Assembly (NCBI RefSeq): GCF_002904345.1
Contig: NZ_PEIH01000005.1
Span: 178,449-242,448, forward strand
Direction of reading: 5' to 3'
Length of the DNA: 64,000 nucleotides
Source: Bacteroidetes bacterium endosymbiont of Geopemphigus sp.
GTDB taxonomy: Bacteria > Bacteroidota > Bacteroidia > Flavobacteriales > Blattabacteriaceae
Below the pieces are notes generated by a model. That model was not told where the DNA came from. It ran no database searches and saw nothing but the letters and a program-made list of their open reading frames with translations. Position numbers and translations under genes: made by a program. How positions within the stretch are numbered: position 1 is the first letter of the stretch; each line of letters begins with the position of its first letter. Below are positions 9,405 to 17,965 of this stretch, in pieces.

Positions 9405-10079
9405 CTAGAATTTTTCCCTTGGCTTGAGAGGAACGATAAAAAGATGATCGGCAAGAGAGCGGGAAATATTCACAGGAGAATTGCCCTGGCAAGAGATCAA
9501 AAAAGAGCCGTCAAAGTCCACGCGCTCGATGATTTTTATAGAACTTCCTATATAAATATTAAGTTTTTCAAGATATTGCAGAAAATCGGGCGCATCTGTC
9601 TTTACCGCGATTAAACGTGCGGTGTTTCCGGGAAAAACACCCGATAGGGTTTGCTTTTTCGAATCATTTACAGATCCATCCGATGAAGGAATGGGATCTC
9701 CGTGTGGATCAAAACACGGATGATCTAAATAACGCTCGAGTCTCTCGAGCAATTCAGGCGCCTTGATATGCTCAAGCTCTTCGGCAATAGCGTGCAACTG
9801 ATCCCAGCGGTAACACAATTTTTTCGAGAGAAAGCACTCCCATAAACGATGAGCACGTACGATTTCTATGGCTATGACATATCCATTTTTGGTCAGATAA
9901 ATCCCCTTTTTCTTTTCATAAAACACAAAGTTTTTAGCGATCAATTTTTTAAGCATATGAGCCACGGAGGCGGCGCTGACTTTAAGTTTTTCAGAAAGCA
10001 TAACGGGCGAAACTCTAGTTCTTTGCAAAGAAAGTTGATAAACCGCCTTGAGATAATTCTCTTCTGAGAGAGAGTGCAT
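9405..10079 (-). CDS. mntR: DtxR/MntR-family metal-dependent transcriptional regulator
   Basis: Metal-sensing repressor of about 224 residues. The N-terminal winged helix (LSEENYLKAVYQL, then VSPVMLSEKLKVSAASVAHM) is followed by the dimerisation helices with metal ligands in RAHRLWECFL, EELEH and HPCFDPHGDPIP, and by a C-terminal FeoA/SH3-like domain from about residue 145. The ATG at 10079 starts right before the conserved helix; the longer frame from 10127 adds 16 residues without similarity. It is divergent from the manganese transporter gene mntH, so it very likely controls that gene in response to manganese or iron. Metal specificity cannot be read from sequence with certainty. Confidence 0.88.
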   Translation of the reverse strand: MHSLSEENYLKAVYQLSLQRTRVSPVMLSEKLKVSAASVAHMLKKLIAKNFVFYEKKKGIYLTKNGYVIAIEIVRAHRLWECFLSKKLCYRWDQLHAIAEELEHIKAPELLERLERYLDHPCFDPHGDPIPSSDGSVNDSKKQTLSGVFPGNTARLIAVKTDAPDFLQYLEKLNIYIGSSIKIIERVDFDGSFLISCQGNSPVNISRSLADHLFIVPLKPREKF

Positions 10080-10131
10080 GGGTAAAATTTTCTTTATACC
10101 ATCAAATGTAGGCAATTTGACCCACAAAAAT

Positions 10132-10143
10132 TAGTCATGCCTA
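10132..10143. promoter_or_regulatory. Candidate MntR operator
   Basis: The 12-base dyad TAGTCATGCCTA matches its own reverse complement at 10 of 12 positions. It lies between the divergent mntR and mntH starts, 53 bases from the first and 60 from the second. Its form TAG-N6-CTA resembles DtxR-type sites. It sits just upstream of the putative mntH -7 element. Binding is inferred only. Confidence 0.4.
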
Positions 10144-10175
10144 TTTTTAAAAATAAACTTTAACATAAATTAATT

Positions 10176-10183
10176 TATATTTG
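10176..10183 (+). promoter_or_regulatory. Bacteroidota -7 promoter element for mntH
   Basis: TATATTTG fits the TAnnTTTG -7 consensus of the Bacteroidota primary sigma factor and is followed by C as in many strong promoters. It would start transcription near 10190, 13 bases before the mntH ATG. No good -33 TTG is visible at 17-23 bases upstream, which suits a regulated promoter. Confidence 0.5.
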
Positions 10184-10202
10184 CTCTGGAAATCAATAAA
10201 AA

Positions 10203-11531
10203 ATGTCCTTATATACTCCCAAAGAAGGTTGGAGAAAAGAATCTAAAAGCGTTTCTCTTCCCGAGGTTTTTTCCTCAATTTCAGTTCCCCAAAAAGCAGG
10301 TTTCTGGAAAAAATTGCTCTCCTTTAGCGGACCGGGTCTTCTCATTGCAGTAGGTTATATGGACCCCGGGAATTGGGCAACCGATATCACCGGAGGTTCT
10401 CGTTTTGGCTATATGCTCTTATCAGTGATTTTAATCTCCAATCTTTTCGCTGTTTTTCTACAGCATCTCTCTATAAAACTGGGAGTTGTAGCCGAAAGAG
10501 ACCTGGCGCAAGCCTGTAGAAATCATTACCGCCCAAGCATAAATTTTATTCTCTGGATTCTCTGTGAACTTGCCATTGCAGCCTGTGACCTGGCAGAGGT
10601 CATTGGTTCTGCACTGGCCCTTAATATGCTCTTTGGTATTCCCGTAACATGGGGTGTATTAATTACAACGATTGATGTGCTTATCATTCTTTTTTTTCAG
10701 TACAAAGGCTTTCGGTATATTGAAGGAGTAGTATCGGCTTTGATTTTTACAATACTACTGTGCTTTGGTTTTGAAATTATACGATCAAAGCCGGAAATTT
10801 TCCCACTGCTTAAGGGACTGATACCGGATGTTAAAATCATCAGAGACCCGGGTGCTTTATATACTGCCATAGGTATTTTGGGAGCTACGGTAATGCCACA
10901 TAATCTTTACTTGCATTCAAGTATTGTGCAAACACGCAATTACCCACGCAACTTTGAAGGTAAAAAAATGGCCATTACGTACGCTACCATAGATAGCACG
11001 CTGGCGCTCTCACTGGCTTTTTTTATTAACGCATCCATACTGATTGTCTCAGCGGCTACTTTTCATACAAGCGGACATACAGATATGGCCGATATTGAAG
11101 AAGCCCATAAGATGCTCTCGCCTTTACTGGGCTCAGGCTTGGCCGGGACGCTTTTCGCCGTGGCTTTATTAGCCTCAGGGCAAAACTCTACACTCACGGG
11201 GACCCTGGCAGGACAAATCGTTATGGAAGGCTTTGTAAACATTCGTCTTAAACCCTGGATTCGAAGATTAATCACAAGGTTAATCGCTATTATACCGGCC
11301 ATGGTAGTGGCTATTCTTTATGGTGAAAAGAAAATGGGCGATTTATTAATTTTAAGTCAGGTAATTCTCTCTATGCAACTGGGTTTTGCAGTAGTTCCTT
11401 TGGTTATATTTACGAATGATCCGAAAAAAATGGGAAAATTTTCTAATGGATTTTTATTAAAAATAGCCGCCTGGATGATCGCCCTAATCATTATTGCACT
11501 TAACATTTTCTTGCTCTGCGAAGTTTTTTAA
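10203..11531 (+). CDS. mntH: Nramp-family manganese/divalent metal transporter MntH
   Basis: Proton-coupled importer of Mn(II), and possibly Fe(II), in the inner membrane; 442 residues, with about 11 hydrophobic helices. The TM1 metal-binding motif reads GYMDPGNWATD (DPGN intact, about residues 58-61) and the TM6 motif reads MPHNLYLHSS (MPHN intact), so all primary metal ligands are present. It is transcribed away from mntR with 123 bases between the starts, containing a -7 element and a candidate operator. In a window where the TonB motor, ferritin and a CDF exporter gene are all decayed, this importer and its regulator are kept, which suggests manganese supply is limiting in the host. Confidence 0.95.
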   Translation: MSLYTPKEGWRKESKSVSLPEVFSSISVPQKAGFWKKLLSFSGPGLLIAVGYMDPGNWATDITGGSRFGYMLLSVILISNLFAVFLQHLSIKLGVVAERDLAQACRNHYRPSINFILWILCELAIAACDLAEVIGSALALNMLFGIPVTWGVLITTIDVLIILFFQYKGFRYIEGVVSALIFTILLCFGFEIIRSKPEIFPLLKGLIPDVKIIRDPGALYTAIGILGATVMPHNLYLHSSIVQTRNYPRNFEGKKMAITYATIDSTLALSLAFFINASILIVSAATFHTSGHTDMADIEEAHKMLSPLLGSGLAGTLFAVALLASGQNSTLTGTLAGQIVMEGFVNIRLKPWIRRLITRLIAIIPAMVVAILYGEKKMGDLLILSQVILSMQLGFAVVPLVIFTNDPKKMGKFSNGFLLKIAAWMIALIIIALNIFLLCEVF

Positions 11532-11944
11532 AAAATCAAGCTTATTTATTCATTGCCACGGACTTTTCTTTGTAAGGCTTTACTGAAACAATTAACGAAC
11601 TATATAGATCATAAGTGTGTTACTTTTAAAAGTAAAACAGTTTGATCGGGTAAAATTTTCAGTTTTATTATAGTATCATTTCGCAACAAAATCTACTTTT
11701 ATAACTGTATCGAAAGCTACCGGATCAAAGTTCACCTCATTTATATTGAGATATCTTACAGGAACATTTGCTTGTTTTTCACTCGGGTAATATCAGTTTT
11801 ATCGATTTCTTTCGCGAGCATACGGTCTTTATAAAAATAAACATAATCTAAGAGATTTTCTGACTTTTTTAGATAAAAAAGCCCTTTTTTAAGGGTTTTG
11901 TTTTTAACAATACAGTAAAATAATTGATCAGCGAGTGGTGTAAC
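11532..11944. other. Gap with an unidentified decayed minus-strand frame
   Basis: On the minus strand about 11865-11677 a broken frame reads LLDYVYFYKDRMLAKEIDKT and, after a shift, RYLNINEVNFDPVAFDTVIK. It looks like real former coding sequence, but I cannot name the family. The remainder (11532-11670), behind mntH, shows nothing clear. Confidence 0.45.
11882..11905. terminator. Weak bidirectional terminator-like hairpin
   Basis: CCCTT-TTTT-AAGGG (11882-11895) is a 5-bp stem followed by TTTTGTTTTT on the plus strand and by a run of T after one more base pair on the minus strand. It lies just beyond the 3' end of the second SDR remnant. The short stem makes function uncertain. Confidence 0.35.
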
Positions 11945-12640
11945 CACCATTGGCAAAAATCGACCGGTAATCCAACAGCCTTCGGTGGCCGAAAACTTTA
12001 GAATTGGGACGATAGTGAGTTATCCGTTCATGGCTTGTGATTTGTGATACTCCACCACTTGTTGTTCTTCGGCAGGATAAAAAAGAAGTATCTATTGAGC
12101 CCGAGAAGCTTGCGCGGTAGCGGAAATTCCGTGCGGAGCGAATTCCTTGGTAGCCGCTCTGATAAAATGCTCAACAGGCACCTCAGTGTCCCAGTATACG
12201 TAGAATAAAAGTCTGTAAAAGCTGCCAGTAAAGAAGTGAGAACGGTGATGAGCTTTCCATTCTTCTCAACTGATTTTCTGGCTTATTGCATGAAAAAGTA
12301 GGTGGATTTGGGTTAATATCGAACATTTGATCATATTCTTGCTCGGTGGCCGACAAAGGTTTTTTTTTAAAAACGCTCCTTACAGCATTAATAGCAATAT
12401 CCACGTGATTGAAATGCGCTTCGGTTTCCTTAAAAAGTTTCTGAGCATTAGCTACCTTAGTAAGCTCTTCTTGAAAGAACTCTATTTTCCAACCCTAGTC
12501 TTCTATTTCTTTCTTTAAAATCCTTAGTTTGTTTTTTGAGGCGTTACTGTGGTAGAGGTGCCTTCTTTAGCGAAGACTCTCGATATAAGTGCTCTGATAT
12601 TTTTAGATCTGCCGGCTTATAATAACTACTTTTCATTTTA
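11945..12640 (-). pseudogene. Decayed short-chain dehydrogenase/reductase (SDR), second copy
   Basis: Fragments on the minus strand follow an SDR from end to end. They are AKEGTSTTVTPQ (near 12570), then EFFQEELTKVANAQKLFKET and HVDIAINAVRSVFKKKPLS (12500-12370), then SATEQEYDQMFDIN. Past a frame break come SLLAAFTDFYSTYTG (catalytic Ser and Tyr region), VEHFIRAATKEFAPHGISAT (12180-12110), YPAEEQQVVEYHKSQAMNG, and finally ATEGCWITGRF with GGYTTR. The conserved YxxxK reads YTG..., so the active site is lost, and there are at least four frameshifts or stops. It is unrelated in detail to the SDR remnant at 3.7-4.1 kb. Confidence 0.8.
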
Positions 12641-12703
12641 ATAAATGTGCGGACATATTTAACAATTAATTTAATTAAGTGGTTAATCTAAAATTAAATC
12701 ATT

Positions 12704-12727
12704 ATTATCTATAGTTTTATAGATAAT
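12704..12727. terminator. AT-only hairpin downstream of accA
   Basis: A perfect 10-bp inverted repeat ATTATCTATA / TATAGATAAT with a GTTT loop lies about 45 bases beyond the accA stop on its transcript side. There is no GC in the stem core apart from one pair and no long T run, so it is at best a weak terminator. Confidence 0.3.
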
Positions 12728-12768
12728 GACTATTATCACATTTTTTAATCGTATTAATAAAATAAGAC

Positions 12769-13722
12769 CTAATCATCAAATATACCCATAGCCAGATATT
12801 TATCCTGCCTTTTTATAATAAGTTCTTCAGAGGTAAGTCTTGAGAGTTCCTTCGCAGCTTTAAGGATATATCGTTTCACTTTTTTATAAGCTTCTTCAGG
12901 ATGAAAATGCACTCCCCCTGAGGGCTCTTTAATAATGTCGTCTATAAGCTTTTGTTTGAGCATATCAGTAGCTGTAAGCTTTAAGGCGGCAGCGGCTTTC
13001 TCCTTATATTCCCAGCTGCGCCATAAAATGGTGGAACAACTCTCAGGAGAAATAACAGAATACCAAGTATTTTCCATCATACACACGCTGTTGCCTACAC
13101 CGATACCCAGGGCACCCCCGCTGGCCCCTTCACCGATAACGATAACAATAACAGGTACCGAAAGACGCATCATCTCATAAATGTTCCTTCCGATAGCCTC
13201 ACCTTGACCTCGTTCTTCAGCTTCTAAACCCGGATAAGCTCCTGGGGTATCTATAAAAGTAACGATAGGTTTTTCAAATTTTTCCGCCAATTTCATCAGT
13301 CGAAGGGCTTTTCTGTAACCTTCCGGATTGGGCATGCCGAACCTTCGGTATTGACGATCTTTGGTGTTTTTGCCCTTTTGCGTGCCGATGAGCATAAAAC
13401 TCTCCCCGTCTATTTTTCCAAAACCGCCGACGACAGCCTTATCATCCCCTGCGTAGCGATCGCCGTGCAACTCGATAAAATGACCCCGAGTAAGGGCTTG
13501 AATATAATCAAGCGTATAAGGTCGGTTTGGGTGTCTTGAGAGCTGCACTCGTTGCCAAGGACTAAGATTTTTATGAATCCGCGCAGTGGTTTTTTCCAGC
13601 TTCAGCTGAAGCTGCGCAAGAGTTTTGCTGGTATCCACACCGCTTTCACGTCCTAGAATAACGCATTTATCGTACTGCTCACGCAGATCTTGAATAGGCT
13701 TTTCAAAATCCAAATAATTCAT
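12769..13722 (-). CDS. accA: Acetyl-CoA carboxylase carboxyltransferase subunit alpha
   Basis: Alpha half of the carboxyltransferase that moves CO2 from carboxybiotin to acetyl-CoA, giving malonyl-CoA for fatty-acid synthesis. At 317 residues it is of normal length. Seen motifs: a short coiled N-terminal region with [20 protein letters not shown], the core [11 protein letters not shown], the crotonase-type fold with [20 protein letters not shown], and the acyl-CoA site [18 protein letters not shown] start at 13722. The partner subunits accB, accC and accD are not in the window. Keeping accA while coaBC is broken implies that CoA or a late precursor is obtained elsewhere. Confidence 0.96.
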   Translation of the reverse strand: MNYLDFEKPIQDLREQYDKCVILGRESGVDTSKTLAQLQLKLEKTTARIHKNLSPWQRVQLSRHPNRPYTLDYIQALTRGHFIELHGDRYAGDDKAVVGGFGKIDGESFMLIGTQKGKNTKDRQYRRFGMPNPEGYRKALRLMKLAEKFEKPIVTFIDTPGAYPGLEAEERGQGEAIGRNIYEMMRLSVPVIVIVIGEGASGGALGIGVGNSVCMMENTWYSVISPESCSTILWRSWEYKEKAAAALKLTATDMLKQKLIDDIIKEPSGGVHFHPEEAYKKVKRYILKAAKELSRLTSEELIIKRQDKYLAMGIFDD

Positions 13723-14393
13723 GAAAAAATGATTCTCAGCAAATATAATCTATTTACTAAAAGAGCGCTTCAGGAATTTTTCAGGTTTTGCTCCTGATTA
13801 ATCGACAAAAAAGCAAGTGGCATAACAAAGACCGACGAATAAAATTTTATTTTTGTTTTCTCATCATCCCCAAAGATGAGTCCAGGAATAAACATACGAT
13901 AAAGAAGATCAATATTAAAACTAAGAAACAAGCTTATGCAAAATAATTTTCTTCATTGAGATTCATCGCTTTAACAAAGTATATGGTGTAGATATTATAT
14001 TGAATTCGCTTACATAATAAAATTTATATTACTCCACGTTACACTACGTAACATTATTAAAATAAGTATATTAAAAAATTAATTTATATCATTATATAAT
14101 ATATAATCACAACTACTCGTATGTTTATTATTATATAATATCGTTCTCTTGAACTTTAAAGCTATGAAATCAGAGACTGTATTCGCGAAATACATCTACA
14201 TATCAGGGTATTGAGAGCCCCCTTTTTACTCAAAAACTTCTTTATATCTCCTTTAGTTTTTTTGGAGCTTATCATAATGAGTTCTTGTTTGAGAACTGGT
14301 ATAGAAGCCTAGCAATATGGCCGGGTAAACTCTCAAGACTTATAGCATGCTCAAACATAGCGATAGTGTGAAGAGCTCACTAAGACAGATCCT
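13723..14393. other. Gene-free AT-rich stretch
   Basis: No recognisable gene. The region upstream of accA should hold its promoter. The part from about 14020 to 14160 is extremely AT-rich. The last 100 bases before the ankyrin frame may be part of an older, longer ankyrin gene, but I could not read repeats there. Confidence 0.5.
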
Positions 14394-14651
14394 ATGTTAG
14401 AAAAAGAAGAACAAAGCACATTAAATAAGGTAGCTCTGTTTGGCAAAAAAGATATTGTGGAGCTTCTTATTATAGCTAAGAGCGTTGATATAAACGCGAA
14501 AGATTATTCGAAGCAAATTCCGCTGCACGCAGCGCTTGCAAATGACAATACGGAGCTTGCGAAGCTTCTCATAAAATCTAAGGGAACGGATCTCAACGCT
14601 CTCTATGATCTGGTAACCGATATAAAAGTTAAAAAGATTCTTAAGTCATAA
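14394..14651 (+). CDS. Short ankyrin-repeat protein (possible gene fragment)
   Basis: An 85-residue frame containing about two ankyrin repeats: KVALFGKKDIVELLIIAKSV then DINAKDYSKQIPLHAALAND, followed by TELAKLLIKSKGTDLNALYD. Ankyrin repeats mediate protein binding; bacteria living in eukaryotic cells often secrete such proteins, though no signal peptide is seen here. It has an ATG start and a strong intrinsic terminator 38 bases after the stop, so it may still be expressed. It is shorter than usual and could be the tail of a truncated gene. Three other ankyrin remnants in the window are clearly broken. Confidence 0.5.
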   Translation: MLEKEEQSTLNKVALFGKKDIVELLIIAKSVDINAKDYSKQIPLHAALANDNTELAKLLIKSKGTDLNALYDLVTDIKVKKILKS

Positions 14652-14688
14652 TAGGATTTATAAGTTCTCTTAAATTTATTTTTTTCGT

Positions 14689-14721
14689 GCCAACCTTGCA
14701 TACGGTTGGCTTTTTCTTTTT
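14689..14721 (+). terminator. Intrinsic terminator after the ankyrin frame
   Basis: GCCAACC (14689-14695) and GGTTGGC (14704-14710) form a perfect 7-bp GC-rich stem with an 8-base loop, followed directly by TTTTTCTTTTT. This is a classic rho-independent terminator on the plus strand, 38 bases past the ankyrin stop codon. Confidence 0.85.
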
Positions 14722-14980
14722 GTGAGATTAAGCTATTACTAAATGTAGAAGTATCTTATATCGAAGTAGTATTATACAGCAATTTTTTAAATTATAGCGA
14801 ATATATATTATTTAATCTTTTGTATAATATATTTTTTAATTAACTTTTTACGATATTATCGTAGATAATTCACACGGAATTTTCTTATCAATTCACTGAA
14901 TGAAAAGTAAGTGCTATAAGTAAGTGTTATATATAAATACAGGTATACACTAATATAAAATTAATAATTGTGAAAAAAAA
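14722..14980. other. AT-rich spacer without a gene
   Basis: I see no coding signal. The stretch separates the terminator of the first ankyrin frame from the lipoprotein-ankyrin remnant and may contain the old promoter of the latter. Confidence 0.5.
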
Positions 14981-15515
14981 ATGATCTTGACTTGTGTAGT
15001 GATTTTTATGTATTTTTCCTGCAATGATGGTGAGGATTCTCAAAAAATTAACTAATAAATACAATATTATAAATACAGTAGATCAGGAATCTGATCTAAT
15101 AATTAAAGGCGAAATAGATGTGAATTTTAAGGATGGGAAAGATAATTTAGGAGAAATTACTACATGTTACAGCTTACTATGGCAGCACAAACACTATTAA
15201 AACTCTTATCGAAAAAAGTACTAATAAAGAGACTAAAAATAACAATGGCAAAACTCCACTTCAGTTAACCACTGAGAATGACAAAAAAAAGCTATAAAAG
15301 CTATAGAGTTTCTTATCACCAAAGGCGTTATATAAATGGACTCGGAATAATAGAGGTTGTTGGCCCTTTGATATGATTGCTGATGGCATGACAAAAAACT
15401 TCTTACAACCTAGGGGGATTTATCTGTTCTCTAAGGATTATTTGAAGTGGATACTTAATAAAAGCTTAGAACAAGGTAACCCTGCTGTAACGAGGTCACT
15501 TTTATTCCTTTAAAG
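14981..15515 (+). pseudogene. Decayed ankyrin-repeat lipoprotein gene
   Basis: The ATG at 14981 starts MILTCVVIFMYFSCNDGE, a lipoprotein signal peptide with a plausible lipobox ending in FSC, but a stop follows after 24 codons. Other frames continue with DLIIKGEIDVNFKDGKDN. Next come VTAYYGSTNTIKTLIEKS and NNNGKTPLQLTTEND (about 15165-15297), and then WPFDMIADGMTKNFLQPRG (15360-15420). These read as two to three ankyrin repeats split by at least three frameshifts. The intact ancestor would have been an envelope-anchored ankyrin protein. The end is approximate. Confidence 0.68.
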
Positions 15516-15859
15516 GTAGGACCTCCTATAGAGGAGTGACGAAAGACACAAAAAATACACAAGAATAACCAGTAAATTACCGATATCAACCTTAAAACAT
15601 TCTAATACTATAGAGTGAATTTATTAATAAAATTTATTCTACTAATTTATAATTATTTATAAAATAAAATTTTTATCTGAACAATCAATAAAAAATAGTT
15701 TACTATTTCATTTTTTATTCTTACATAAAGTAAAGTTTGGCTATAAATCTTTCTTTAAAATTTCCACTTTATGTTATACTTTTGAGGCGACAATAGATCT
15801 TTGGAGGCGGATTTTGCATTTTTTTCTCTCACAAGACACTCTTTTCGAACACAAAGAGG
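15516..15859. other. Spacer without recognisable genes
   Basis: AT-rich, with no frame that I can support on either strand. It separates two ankyrin remnants on opposite strands. Confidence 0.45.
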
Positions 15860-15872
15860 ACATGAAGTCCAT

Positions 15873-16085
15873 CTAAAAGCTCAAAAATCTCTTGAGCTTC
15901 GTCCCATTGAACATGGCATTTGACCTTTCATTGCCCAGAACTTCTTTTCTTCCTTCTCTATTGAGACCAACGGATAAATAAATTATATGATCTCTAGGGT
16001 TTACATCAGCACCTGCATCTATAAGAGCTTTTATTTTCTTCATATTTCCTCTCTGAGCTGCCTTATGTAGCGGTCTCCCCTTCAT
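15873..16085 (-). pseudogene. Ankyrin-repeat gene fragment
   Basis: A 70-codon minus-strand frame. Residues 1-34 contain one clear ankyrin repeat (GRPLHKAAQRGNMKKIKALI then DAGADVNPRD); after that the sequence (HIIYLSVGLNREGRKEV) has no repeat character, suggesting a frame change or a deletion join. No signal peptide or partner gene is seen. It is probably a leftover of a longer ankyrin gene rather than a working small protein. Confidence 0.55.
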
Positions 16086-16788
16086 TAGGCGAAATGACTG
16101 AAGTATATGTAGAAGTTTGCGGTATAAGGAATCCTTACTTTTTCACAGATGTTATAATTAAGATTACCGATTTTTAATCTCCGTTATCAGGGTTTTGTAT
16201 GAATTTTATAGACTTTATTTATTATAATATATATTATCATTATATTATTATTTAAAATATTTACTCGCTTTTATCTTATCATGACGGAATTTTTGAACCT
16301 CTCTTAGGTCTCTTTATCTTCAAACTATATATATAAAATGGCATACTTACAAAAAACTATTGTAGTTACTTATTGTAAAAAATTACATGTAAAAGCCTCA
16401 CAGTAATTTCGATATAACATGTGTAAAGGATTTAAATGAAGATCCAGCAGGATAAAACTATTTGTGATGGGTTGTCCAAAAGTGGTGTTCTTTTTCATTA
16501 AGAAAAGGCTATTTACAAACCGGTATCTTGTTTTCCTGCCGCCTTTCTTTGTAAGAAGACATTAAAAAACAATGAAATACTCAGGATGTAAACAAATATT
16601 TTTCATCTTCTTGAGTTAATTTTTTCCAGCCTTTGAGTTATTAAGTTTTAATTCTAGTGACTATATTAGCTCTGAGAGTTTTTCTTTATTGATGACACCG
16701 CAAAAAATTCTTTCAAAACAGAGAAAGAAACTTTAAATTAAGTTAATTTGAATTAAGTTAAAAAGAAATCTTTTTCATAAACAAAGTA
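16086..16788. other. Gene-free region upstream of dnaN
   Basis: About 700 bases without a gene I can name. Very AT-rich tracts occur at 16190-16260. The right end carries the presumed dnaN promoter. No DnaA-box cluster is visible, so I do not propose a replication origin here. Confidence 0.5.
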
Positions 16789-16796
16789 TATTTTTG
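16789..16796 (+). promoter_or_regulatory. -7 promoter element of dnaN
   Basis: TATTTTTG fits the Bacteroidota TAnnTTTG consensus and lies 17 bases before the dnaN ATG, which puts the transcript start about ten bases upstream of it. No clear -33 TTG is seen at the usual spacing. Confidence 0.45.
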
Positions 16797-16813
16797 CCTT
16801 CAAACTCAGTTTT

Positions 16814-17929
16814 ATGAAATTCATCGTCTCAAGTTCCGAACTTCTGAAACAGCTTCAGACGCTAAGCACTCTGGTAAGCAATAGCAATGCATTGCCCATT
16901 TTAAATAACTTTCTTTTCGAACTTCAGGAAAACGAACTTAAAGTTACTGCTACTGATCTAGAAACTACTCTGATTAGTTATATAAAAGTAAGCTCAAACA
17001 CTTCAGGAAAAACAGCGGTTCCCGCCAAGCTCATTACCGATATGTTAAAGACTTTCGCAGAACAACCGCTTACGCTTTCTTTAAAAGAAGATAAAAACAG
17101 CCTTGAAATTACCGCAGAACAAGGTCATTACTCGTTAGCGGTACAAAATAGCGAAGAATTTCCAAAATCACCTGTATTAGAGAATCCTAATCGCTTGACG
17201 ATGAAAACAGAGGTGCTTTTAAAAGCCGTTAATCAAACCCTTTTTGCCAGTAGTTCTGATGAGCTTCGCCCGGTAATGACTGGAGTGCTCTTTCAACTAG
17301 ATCCTCAAGGGGCAAATTTTGTAGCTACCGATGCTCACAAGTTAGTAAAATTTGTCAGAAAAGATCTAAAAACAGATCAGTTGACTGAGTTTATTCTTCC
17401 AAAAAAGCCACTTCAGCTACTTAAGAATATGCTCGATATCGGAGAGGTTACCATAGAACATAATGAAGCGAACACACGGTTTATATTTGATAATAAAACT
17501 CTTATCAGCCGGCTGATCGACGGAAAATATCCTAACTATGAAGCGGTTATCCCTAAAGAGAACAACAAAACCCTTAGCATTAACCGAACGGGTTTTTTAA
17601 ACGCGCTTAAGCGTATAACACTTTTTTCCAATAAGAGCACTCATCAAATTTGCCTGCAACTCAGTAGAAATGAACTTCAGATGTACGCCGAAGATCTTGA
17701 TTTCTCAAATAAAGCTCAAGAGCGTTTTAATTGCGATTATAAAGGAGAAGACATGAAAATAGGATTTAACTCAAAATTTCTTATAGAAATGCTTTCCCAT
17801 CTCGATGCTGAAGACATTCTCTTTGAAATGTCAGATCCGAATCGCGCCGGCATCCTTAAACCTTTAAAAGATAAAGAAGAAGGCGAAGAAACCCTTATGC
17901 TGGTAATGCCCATTACACTAGGTATCTAA
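16814..17929 (+). CDS. dnaN: DNA polymerase III beta subunit (sliding clamp)
   Basis: Ring-shaped processivity clamp that tethers DNA polymerase III and repair proteins to DNA. At 371 residues it has the three clamp domains of normal size. The start MKFIVSSSELLKQLQTLSTL, the phrase SNALPILNNFLFEL in domain 1, FVATDAHKLVKF in domain 2, the segment LISRLIDGKYPNYEAVIP and the C-terminal LMLVMPITL (normally LMPMRL-like) are all recognisable. It is not next to dnaA, which lies 34 kb away; separation of the two is common in this phylum. pheT follows after 36 bases and may share the transcript. Confidence 0.96.
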   Translation: MKFIVSSSELLKQLQTLSTLVSNSNALPILNNFLFELQENELKVTATDLETTLISYIKVSSNTSGKTAVPAKLITDMLKTFAEQPLTLSLKEDKNSLEITAEQGHYSLAVQNSEEFPKSPVLENPNRLTMKTEVLLKAVNQTLFASSSDELRPVMTGVLFQLDPQGANFVATDAHKLVKFVRKDLKTDQLTEFILPKKPLQLLKNMLDIGEVTIEHNEANTRFIFDNKTLISRLIDGKYPNYEAVIPKENNKTLSINRTGFLNALKRITLFSNKSTHQICLQLSRNELQMYAEDLDFSNKAQERFNCDYKGEDMKIGFNSKFLIEMLSHLDAEDILFEMSDPNRAGILKPLKDKEEGEETLMLVMPITLGI

Positions 17930-17965
17930 TGCATTTTCTTTTCCAGTATTAAGAAGAAAGCGCAT

